From contig JAKFFO010000009.1 of NCBI GenBank assembly GCA_036675035.1, positions 1 to 31,843 of the forward strand: 31,843 bases of DNA, given 5' to 3'. Every line of letters starts with the position of its first letter. Positions within the stretch are counted from its first letter, which is position 1. The notes under the pieces were generated by a model, which worked only from the letters and a program-made list of their open reading frames with translations, was not told the origin of the DNA and did not search any database. The DNA comes from MESE01 sp036675035 (lineage in GTDB: Bacteria; Pseudomonadota; Gammaproteobacteria; Burkholderiales; Burkholderiaceae_D). A program made the translations under genes and the position numbers. This document shows, in pieces, positions 25,515-31,843 of this stretch.

Positions 25515-26555
25515 CTAGAAAATCCTTCGCCCGACCATTGCCAGCATCGTCAGACCGGCGGCGCAACACAGCCAGAAAATCCGGCCGCCCTTGCGTGCAG
25601 GAACAGGAGTCGCCGCTTCTAACTGCACAGCTGGTGCAGATTCCTGTTGCTGTCGTCGCTTGGTACGTTTTTCAGCGACCATGTAGCGTTTGATATCCTG
25701 CGCCATTTCTTCGGCATTCTGATAGCGTTTTTCCGGGCGCTTGCTCATCGCCTTCATCACGATATGCGACAGGATGACCGGAATGCCGGCATCGAGTACA
25801 TGAGGTGCGGCAGGATTCTTGTAGGCGATCTGTTGCAGCAACCGGATGTTATCACTCGACTTGAACGGCTTGCATCCGGCCAGCATTTCATACATCACTG
25901 CGCCGAGCGAGTATACGTCGGTGCGAATGTCGACCGGTTCACCTGACGCCTGCTCGGGCGACATGTAATTTGGCGTCCCAAGCAGGTTATTGCGAAAAAG
26001 TGTATATGGCTCGCTGTTTGCGGAATTGTCAGGCACCCGATTTGGCGATCGCGCAATGCCGAAATCCAGGAGCTTGGGCTGGTCTCCAACCATGAAAATA
26101 TTGCCTGGTTTGATATCGCGGTGAATCACGCCATTCTTGTGAGCGTAGTCCAGTGCATCGGCGATCTTCCAGATAATGGTCGCAACTGCATCGGGCTGGA
26201 ATCGATCGCCGGTATCCAGCCGCTTGCTAAGCTCCATGCCCTGAAGATATTCCATCGCAATATAAGATACGCCTCCTTCACATGAGGCGTCGTAGATCGT
26301 CACGATGTGCGGATGGGACAGGCGGCCTGCCGCACGCGCCTCGTTGATCAGGTGCTGTTCGTATTGTTTTTTCTCGACCGGTGTCAATCGTGGATGGAAT
26401 GTCTTGATCGCTACATGTCGGTCTATGACCGGATCGTGTCCCAGAAATACCGACCCGAGTGCGCCGTGCCCGAGTTCGCGCAGAATGTGGAAGCGTCCGA
26501 CCCGGTTCATCAGCGGGCTGGAGCAGGCAGGTTGGGGTGCGTACGATAAATTCAT
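25515..26555 (-). CDS. Hanks-type serine/threonine protein kinase with C-terminal membrane anchor
   Basis: This 346-residue eukaryotic-like kinase has all catalytic elements: a glycine loop GHGALG, the ATP-anchoring lysine (VAIKTF, Lys51), an alpha-C glutamate (NEARAAGRL), HRDIKPGN at 145-152, DFG at 164-166, the activation/P+1 segment GTPNYMSPEQA, and DVYSLG. It should be active. A basic linker (EKRTKRRQQQ) leads to one membrane helix at the very C-terminus (about 326-346), with no extracellular sensor beyond it. The first possible codon is a TTG seven codons upstream; ATG 26555 is preferred, though ATG 26510 would also leave an intact kinase domain. It has no phosphatase or FHA gene beside it, so its targets are unknown. 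Confidence 0.94.
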   Translation of the reverse strand: MNLSYAPQPACSSPLMNRVGRFHILRELGHGALGSVFLGHDPVIDRHVAIKTFHPRLTPVEKKQYEQHLINEARAAGRLSHPHIVTIYDASCEGGVSYIAMEYLQGMELSKRLDTGDRFQPDAVATIIWKIADALDYAHKNGVIHRDIKPGNIFMVGDQPKLLDFGIARSPNRVPDNSANSEPYTLFRNNLLGTPNYMSPEQASGEPVDIRTDVYSLGAVMYEMLAGCKPFKSSDNIRLLQQIAYKNPAAPHVLDAGIPVILSHIVMKAMSKRPEKRYQNAEEMAQDIKRYMVAEKRTKRRQQQESAPAVQLEAATPVPARKGGRIFWLCCAAGLTMLAMVGRRIF

Positions 26556-26644
26556 ATGCGGCAAGAATGCCCGCAACTTGAAAAAAACACAATTAAATTT
26601 AACAGGCTGCTCCGGAATTTTTTAAAAACCGAAAAGCGCCAGGA

Positions 26645-27820
26645 TTATTTTGCCGCGCGGAAAGGCGTATTTTCGTTCAGTTCGTCAAGGTAAGCTTCGA
26701 TGCCATTGTTCTCGCGATCAAGAAAGCGTTCGATTGCGTCCGAAAACACCGGATGTGCAAGCCAGTGCGCGGACCATGTTTTTTTCGGAAGAAAACCGCG
26801 CGCCATTTTATGCTGGCCTTGCGCCCCGCCCTCGAAGCGGTCGAGCCGCTGCGCGATGCAGAATTCCAGCGGCTGGTAATAGGCAGTGTCGAAATGCAGG
26901 CAAGGATGATTTTCGACGGCACCCCAGTAGCGCCCGTACAGAACTCGATCAGTGTGTATCGACAGTGACGAGGCGATCGGTTTCCCGTCCCGTTCTGCAA
27001 TGATGAGCAAAATATTTCGTGGCATCGCGGCGCCGATACGGAGGAAAAAATCCAGGTTCAGGTAGGGGGTGGAATAATGCGCTGCATAGGTGTGATCGTA
27101 ACAACGTTTGAAAAAACGCCAGTCCGATTCTTCCGCTATTTCACCGGGCACATGTCGAAAGGTAATGCCGGCGTCGCGAACTTTACGCCGTTCGGCGCGA
27201 ATATTTTTGCGTTTCTTATACTCCAGCGCTGAAAGAAAATCCTCAAAGTCACGATAACCGGGATTGACCCAGTGGAACTGCACGCCACTGCGTAAAATGA
27301 ATCCGGCATTCGCCAGTGCAATCGCTTGTGATTCGAGAGGGTACAGGATATGTGACGACGAAGCCCCGCTTTTTTCCTGCATGTTGCAAAGCGCAGCGAC
27401 CAGCGCACTTTCAGCGGCTGCATTCCGGGCCAGCAGACGGCTACCGGTTACTGGTGTGAATGGAATCGCCGACAACAACTTCGGATAGTAATTTAGTCCA
27501 TTTCGCTGGTAAGCATCCGCCCACGCCCAATCAAATACATATTCACCGTAGGAATGGCTTTTTACGTACAGCGGCATTGCCGCTTCGAGGCGTTCCGCAT
27601 GCCATAGCGTCAGATATCTCGGCTGCCAACCCGCGTCGATCGAAGCGCATCCTGATTCGTGCAACGCATCAAGAAAAGCAAACGAAAGAAAGGGGTTCGA
27701 GTCTGCTTGCAAGGCGACCAGCGCATCCCAGGCCGGTTGGCCGACTTCGGACAGGGATGTAATGATGCGCGTGCGATAATTCACCGAACTTGATTCCAGT
27801 TTTTTGGCATGTTTGTTCAC
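26645..27820 (-). CDS. FemAB-like GNAT acyltransferase (COG3146/DUF482)
   Basis: This 391-residue protein belongs to the peptidogalycan-biosynthesis-like COG3146 family, two GNAT folds related to FemAB aminoacyl or acyl transferases. Landmarks are NPFLSFAFLDALHESGCAS near residue 42, PLYVKSHSYGEYVFDWAWADAY, the basic YKKRKNIRAERRKV segment, and GRYWGAVENHPCLHFDTAYYQPLEFCI near the C-terminus. It has no membrane helix. The start is uncertain: the frame opens with GTG at 27820, no Shine-Dalgarno is visible, and there is no early ATG. It lies upstream of the kinase gene on the same strand with a gap of about 90 bases. Function in this lineage is unknown. Confidence 0.9.
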   Translation of the reverse strand: MNKHAKKLESSSVNYRTRIITSLSEVGQPAWDALVALQADSNPFLSFAFLDALHESGCASIDAGWQPRYLTLWHAERLEAAMPLYVKSHSYGEYVFDWAWADAYQRNGLNYYPKLLSAIPFTPVTGSRLLARNAAAESALVAALCNMQEKSGASSSHILYPLESQAIALANAGFILRSGVQFHWVNPGYRDFEDFLSALEYKKRKNIRAERRKVRDAGITFRHVPGEIAEESDWRFFKRCYDHTYAAHYSTPYLNLDFFLRIGAAMPRNILLIIAERDGKPIASSLSIHTDRVLYGRYWGAVENHPCLHFDTAYYQPLEFCIAQRLDRFEGGAQGQHKMARGFLPKKTWSAHWLAHPVFSDAIERFLDRENNGIEAYLDELNENTPFRAAK

Positions 27821-27965
27821 AAAGTGGACAAGCGGATTGGTTTCAATGCGGCCAAAGACTGCAAATGTGTGCGGGCAGGCACCTCGCCGACCAATTTGCA
27901 GGCTGGTCGATCGGCATCTCCGGCGGACCAGGCCGATGAACGCTCATCGCAATTCGCAATATTTC

Positions 27966-28006
27966 GAAACGTGAAGCGCGAAACGTCAAGCGCAAAACTA
28001 AAGCGC
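27966..28006 (+). repeat. Three tandem 13-14 bp repeats upstream of glnB
   Basis: GAAACGTGAAGCGC (27966-27979), GAAACGTCAAGCGC (27980-27993) and AAAACTAAAGCGC (27994-28006) follow each other without spacers. The first two differ at one base and the third is more divergent. They lie about 80-120 bases before the glnB ATG, in the 263-bp divergent region. The array may be a multi-copy binding site or slippage. Confidence 0.6.
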
Positions 28007-28083
28007 ATGCATTTGCTCCGTTTATCTCTTCCATCGAAGTTTCGTAAATGATAATGTAGATGCAATTTATTTAGGGGATATCC

Positions 28084-28422
28084 ATGAAACAAATTACTGC
28101 AATCATCAAGCCGTTCAAACTCGACGAAGTACGAGAAGCACTGGCCGAAGTCGGCGTCACCGGTTTGACGGTCACCGAAGTAAAAGGGTTCGGCCGGCAA
28201 AAAGGGCACACCGAGCTTTATCGAGGCGCGGAATACGTGGTCGATTTTCTGCCAAAAGTGAAAGTCGAAGCAGTCGTCAGCGAAGAAGTTGTGGACCATG
28301 CGGTCGAAGCGATCATCAAGGCCGCCCGCACCGGAAAAATTGGCGACGGCAAGATATTCGTACGTGATGTCGAGCAGGTTATCCGGATTCGTACCGGAGA
28401 GACCGGGTCCGAGGCGGTCTAG
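28084..28422 (+). CDS. glnB: Nitrogen regulatory protein PII
   Basis: PII trimers sense ATP/ADP, 2-oxoglutarate and, through uridylylation, glutamine. They control GlnE, NtrB and other targets. The 112-residue protein has the T-loop tyrosine Tyr51 in ELYRGAEY, the site of uridylylation by GlnD, and the signatures KGFGRQKGHTELYRGAEY and TGKIGDGKIFV. AGGGGAT gives a clear ribosome binding site. There is no amtB next to it, which favours GlnB over GlnK; the distinction cannot be proved from one copy. Confidence 0.96.
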   Translation: MKQITAIIKPFKLDEVREALAEVGVTGLTVTEVKGFGRQKGHTELYRGAEYVVDFLPKVKVEAVVSEEVVDHAVEAIIKAARTGKIGDGKIFVRDVEQVIRIRTGETGSEAV

Positions 28423-28504
28423 ATTTTATCCGCAAGGAACACACTGCGCCGGTCTGCGTGAAGCCGGAAATGATGCGACGCGATGGCTGATCGCTCCGGT
28501 TGAT

Positions 28505-29146
28505 TCAGCTTGTCGCCTTCAGAAGCACAACCAGTGCGCCGCTTCCACCGTCCACGGCACGCGCCTGGCAAAAAGCGATCACTTCATCTTTTTGCACCAG
28601 CCAGCTGCGCACCTTGTTCTTCAGCACCGGCTCCTTGTTGATCGATCCAAGACCTTTGCCGTGAATGATGCGCACGCAGCGCAGGCCCCGTTTCGATGCG
28701 CTGCGCAGGAATTCCGCCAACGCTTCACGCGCTTCGTCCCGTCGCAATCCATGCAGATCAAGCTGGGCCTGGATGATCCAGTGGCCCCGGCGCAATTTTC
28801 GCACGGTATCGGGCCCGATCCCGTTGCGTGCGAAACTGAGCGCATCATCGGTTTCGAGTAGCGTCTCGACACTGAATTCATCCGACAAGGATTCCTGCAA
28901 CGCCGCGCGTTCGTCGGCCTGGTGCTGGCGTGCTATCGGTAGCGGGCGCGGCACCGGCACGGCAATCTTGTCGATTGGGGAAAGCGGTGCGACCTCTCCA
29001 ACGCTCCGGCGAAACAGATCCGCATCGATGCGTTTCTCGTTCTCGCGCCGCTCGCGTTCGGCGTTGGCCGCCTGGCGCGACTCGTCTTGCGCTTTCAGCG
29101 TATTCCGCAGGGTTTTGAGAGCCCCGAAATCCTTGATGACAGGCAT
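28505..29146 (-). CDS. Smr-domain protein
   Basis: This 213-residue protein has a C-terminal Smr domain (about 125-213) of the MutS2/YdaL type, recognised by LDLHGLRRDEARE at 129-141 and RIIHGKGLGS at 159-168; such domains can nick DNA or RNA. The N-terminal 120 residues are charged and helical, as in other proteobacterial stand-alone Smr proteins. The frame stays open upstream into trxB, but ATG 29146 is chosen, with GAGGA about 10 bases before it. It follows trxB by 82 bases on the same strand and may share its transcript. Its role is not established; RNA processing is the current view for related E. coli proteins. Confidence 0.92.
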   Translation of the reverse strand: MPVIKDFGALKTLRNTLKAQDESRQAANAERERRENEKRIDADLFRRSVGEVAPLSPIDKIAVPVPRPLPIARQHQADERAALQESLSDEFSVETLLETDDALSFARNGIGPDTVRKLRRGHWIIQAQLDLHGLRRDEAREALAEFLRSASKRGLRCVRIIHGKGLGSINKEPVLKNKVRSWLVQKDEVIAFCQARAVDGGSGALVVLLKATS

Positions 29147-29228
29147 GATGATAGAGTCCTCATATTCGGTGGCCTGCTTGCAATGGCAGTCCGGGATTCC
29201 ATCGCAGGCAGGTCGCGCTAGAGTCGGA

Positions 29229-30185
29229 TCAAGCCTCCAGTCCTTCGAGATAACGCTGGGCATCCAACGCAGCCATACATCCGGTGCCGGCACTGGTGAT
29301 CGCCTGGCGATATACATGATCCTGCACATCGCCTGCGGCAAACACGCCCGGCAGGTTAGTTGCGGTCGCCATGCCTTCCAGGCCGGTCTTGGTCTGGATA
29401 TAACCATTTTTCATTTCAAGCTGACCGTCGAAGATGCCGGTATTGGGTTTATGGCCGATCGCGATGAACACGCCGTGCAGCTTCAACGGCGTGACAGTTC
29501 CATCGACGGTCGACTTGATGTTGATGCCGGTGACGCCGCTGTCGTCGCCGGTCACTTCATCGAGCGTGTGATTCCATTTGACTTCGATTTTCCCCTCGGC
29601 GACCTTTGCCATCAGCCGATCGATCAGGATGGCCTCGGCGCGGAACTTGTCGCGGCGATGGATTACCGTTACCTTGGTAGCAATATTTGAAAGGTAGAGC
29701 GCTTCTTCCACCGCAGTATTGCCACCGCCGATCACCGCGACTTCCTGGCCTTTGTAGAAAAAGCCATCGCAAGTGGCACATGCGGAAACGCCTTTGCCCA
29801 TGTACGTTTCTTCGGAAGGCAAGCCGAGGTACTGGGCCGACGCGCCGGTTGCGATAATCAGCGAGTCGCAGGTATATTCGCCCGAGTCGCCGATCAGGCG
29901 AATCGGTTTTTCCGTCAGCTTCGCGGTGTGAATGTGATCGAAAACAATCTCGGTATTGAAACGTTCCGCGTGTTGCAGAAGGCGCTGCATTAATTCCGGA
30001 CCTTGCACTCCCATCGGATCGCCCGGCCAGTTTTCGACATCGGTGGTGGTCATCAGTTGGCCGCCTTGCTCGATACCGGTGACGAGCACCGGTTTCAGAT
30101 TGGCACGGGCGGCATAGACGGCCGCGCTGTATCCGGCCGGACCAGAACCGAGAATCAGAACATGAGCGTGTTTGGGAGTAGCCAT
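29229..30185 (-). CDS. trxB: Thioredoxin reductase
   Basis: TrxB transfers electrons from NADPH through FAD and a CxxC disulfide to thioredoxin. The 318-residue protein has the FAD site ILGSGPAGYSAAVYAARA (11-28), the redox-active CATCDGFFY (136-144), the NADPH site VIGGGNTAVEEAL (151-163) and the FAD-binding FAAGDVQD near the end. It is a low-molecular-weight bacterial TrxB of normal length. trxB divergent from ftsK is a common betaproteobacterial arrangement. Confidence 0.98.
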   Translation of the reverse strand: MATPKHAHVLILGSGPAGYSAAVYAARANLKPVLVTGIEQGGQLMTTTDVENWPGDPMGVQGPELMQRLLQHAERFNTEIVFDHIHTAKLTEKPIRLIGDSGEYTCDSLIIATGASAQYLGLPSEETYMGKGVSACATCDGFFYKGQEVAVIGGGNTAVEEALYLSNIATKVTVIHRRDKFRAEAILIDRLMAKVAEGKIEVKWNHTLDEVTGDDSGVTGINIKSTVDGTVTPLKLHGVFIAIGHKPNTGIFDGQLEMKNGYIQTKTGLEGMATATNLPGVFAAGDVQDHVYRQAITSAGTGCMAALDAQRYLEGLEA

Positions 30186-30431
30186 AAAAATTCTTCAGAA
30201 GTGAATGATAGTGGATAGCGGAAAGACATGGAAAGGCAATGGAATCGGCTTTTTACCTATTTCATATAGCGCGATAACGCAAAATTTCAACCCGGCATCA
30301 ATGAATGCAGTATTTACCTGCCAAAACTGGTTAAGATTATAGACGAACAAGCCTTTTTCCTCCGGGCGACTGCATCATCACGGCCTGAAGCCGCACATCT
30401 GGCGCGGCTTGGCAGAAAAGCATCAGAATCT

Positions 30432-31843
30432 ATGACTAGAACGACACAAGCTTATACACGCAAGACCTCTCCTTCAGAACCTCTTCCCAATCGATTGGTG
30501 CGATTGCTGTCTGAAGCGCGTTGGTTGATCATTGCAGGAATTACCGCGTACCTGATCTTGATTTTTGTCACTTATTCAAGGCTTGACCCGGGATGGTCGC
30601 ACGCCAATATGGTGCCGAAGCTGAGCAATTGGGGAGGGCGGATTGGCGCATGGATAGCCGATCTGATGCTGTTTATTTTCGGCATTTCTGCATGGTGGTG
30701 GTGCGTGATGCTGTTGCGCTCGGTGTGGACCGGGTATCGGCGCCTTTCGCAGAAATTTCTATTAAAACAGGAGCCCGAATCGCAGCATCATCATGAAGGG
30801 TGGATTCGCGCGGCCGGATTTTTTCTGCTGTTATGCGGTAGCGTCGGTCTCGAATATATGCGCATGCATACCCTTCCGGTCGAGTTGCCGCGTGCGCCCG
30901 GCGGCGTGCTGGGCGAGCTGATCGGCAACGCGTCGCAAAACGCACTTGGTTTTAACGGTGCCACATTATTTTTATTGCTGCTGTTCGGTGTCGGCTTCAG
31001 CCTTTTCTTTCAAGTCTCGTGGCTCGCGGTGGCGGAGCGCATCGGCGGTTTTATCGAGGCAAGCGTCCTGTGGAGCATCAATTTGTATGCGGCGCGCAAG
31101 GACCGCAAGCTGGGGCATGTGGCAGCCGTAAAACGAGAAGTGGTGGTGGTGCAGGAGCGTGCAAAAATTGTCGATGCACCACCGATTCGAATCGAGCCGC
31201 AAATTGTCGCGGTGCCGAGATCGGATCGGATAGAAAAGGAAAGACAGGTGTCGCTGTTCACCGACCTGCCCGATACCAATCTGCCTCCGTTATCGCTTTT
31301 GGATGACCCGCCGCAGTCGCAGGAAACCGTCAGTATCGAAACCCTGGAATTTACCAGCCGCCTGATCGAGAAGAAGCTGTCGGACTTTGGCGTGGAAGCC
31401 AAGGTGGTCGCCGCTTATCCTGGTCCTGTGATCACCCGGTACGAGATCGAACCCGCTACCGGCGTGAAAGGCAGCCAGATCGTCAATCTCGCGCGCGACC
31501 TTGCGCGTTCGCTGTCGCTTACGTCGATCCGGGTCGTGGAAACCATCCCCGGCAAGAATTTCATGGGTCTGGAGCTGCCGAACCCGAAGCGGCAGATTGT
31601 CCGCCTTACCGAGATCCTTGGCTCCAAGGTGTACAACGACAGCCAGTCCAGCCTCACGGTTGCACTGGGCAAGGACATCGCCGGTCATCCTGTGGTCGCC
31701 GACCTCGCCAAGATGCCGCACCTGCTGGTCGCGGGTACCACCGGCTCGGGCAAGTCGGTGGGCATCAATGCCACCATCCTGTCGCTGCTGTACAAGTCCG
31801 ATCCCAATCTGGTGCGGATGATCCTGATCGATCCGAAGATGTT
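30432..31843 (+). CDS. ftsK: DNA translocase FtsK, 5' part (cut by window end)
   Basis: FtsK anchors at the division septum and pumps chromosome ends to activate XerCD recombination at dif. The first 470 codons are present. Four membrane helices occur at about 35-53, 75-100, 125-141 and 175-197. A short linker follows (about 200-290), then the start of the motor: the alpha domain (LIEKKLSDFGVEAKVVAAYPGPVITRYE and following) and the Walker A GTTGSGKS at residues 435-442. The linker is far shorter than in E. coli FtsK, so this resembles the compact FtsK/SpoIIIE form. The frame is open at the right edge; the Walker B and gamma domains lie outside. ATG 30432 has only a weak ribosome binding site. 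Confidence 0.95.
   Translation, partial: MTRTTQAYTRKTSPSEPLPNRLVRLLSEARWLIIAGITAYLILIFVTYSRLDPGWSHANMVPKLSNWGGRIGAWIADLMLFIFGISAWWWCVMLLRSVWTGYRRLSQKFLLKQEPESQHHHEGWIRAAGFFLLLCGSVGLEYMRMHTLPVELPRAPGGVLGELIGNASQNALGFNGATLFLLLLFGVGFSLFFQVSWLAVAERIGGFIEASVLWSINLYAARKDRKLGHVAAVKREVVVVQERAKIVDAPPIRIEPQIVAVPRSDRIEKERQVSLFTDLPDTNLPPLSLLDDPPQSQETVSIETLEFTSRLIEKKLSDFGVEAKVVAAYPGPVITRYEIEPATGVKGSQIVNLARDLARSLSLTSIRVVETIPGKNFMGLELPNPKRQIVRLTEILGSKVYNDSQSSLTVALGKDIAGHPVVADLAKMPHLLVAGTTGSGKSVGINATILSLLYKSDPNLVRMILIDPKM

Noticed and set aside
28505..29407. An 87-codon longer N-terminus for the Smr protein
   Set aside because: The added part runs into trxB and is not Smr-like; the ATG at 29146 has a ribosome binding site and gives a normal family length.
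28665..29690. A 341-codon plus-strand frame opposite the Smr gene and trxB
   Set aside because: It covers parts of two well-supported genes and the gap between them, with no ribosome binding site or domain.

Overview
The window looks like ordinary chromosome of a betaproteobacterium, most likely Burkholderiales/Oxalobacteraceae (Herminiimonas, Collimonas or Janthinobacterium-like). This rests on moderate GC, recognisable protein families and gene order: divergent pmbA/yjgA, argH beside an AlgZ/AlgR-type pair, ppc, and hemC-hemD-hemX-hemY-ppa. No database search was possible, so the taxon is an inference. I see no rRNA, tRNA, CRISPR array, intact insertion sequence or prophage.

Layout. Positions 1-1187 hold no gene I can defend; they contain an 18-bp perfect palindrome and possible decayed fragments. 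Leftward genes follow: a membrane M48 peptidase with a DUF898/YjgN membrane protein, then a zinc-independent MDR oxidoreductase with a candidate operator. Rightward come a bactofilin with a strong terminator and purU. The leftward set yjgA-mog-esterase is divergent from pmbA. Next is a TRAP transporter whose binding protein (+) faces its two permease genes (-). argH (-) is divergent from an AlgZ/AlgR-like two-component pair (+). A DUF427 gene and ppc run leftward, divergent from hemC-hemD-hemX-hemY and ppa (+). A Hanks-type Ser/Thr kinase and a FemAB-like (COG3146) acyltransferase run leftward. glnB (+), an Smr protein and trxB (-), and the 5' part of ftsK (+) close the window.

How the genes work together. 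The haem block makes hydroxymethylbilane (HemC) and uroporphyrinogen III (HemD) and adds two inner-membrane accessory proteins (HemX, HemY). Pyrophosphatase pulls biosynthetic reactions forward. Ppc feeds oxaloacetate to the TCA cycle, ArgH completes arginine synthesis, and PII (GlnB) reports nitrogen and 2-oxoglutarate status. The TRAP binding protein resembles the TakP class, suggesting uptake of 2-oxo acids or lactate. PurU balances one-carbon folates, Mog inserts molybdenum cofactor chemistry, and TrxB keeps thioredoxin reduced.

Most of the window is core metabolism and housekeeping. I did not find a convincing new system. The items most worth a second look are the gene-poor left end, the face-to-face TRAP locus, several clean inverted or tandem repeats in divergent promoters, and an AlgZ-like kinase whose ATP-lid motifs look degenerate.
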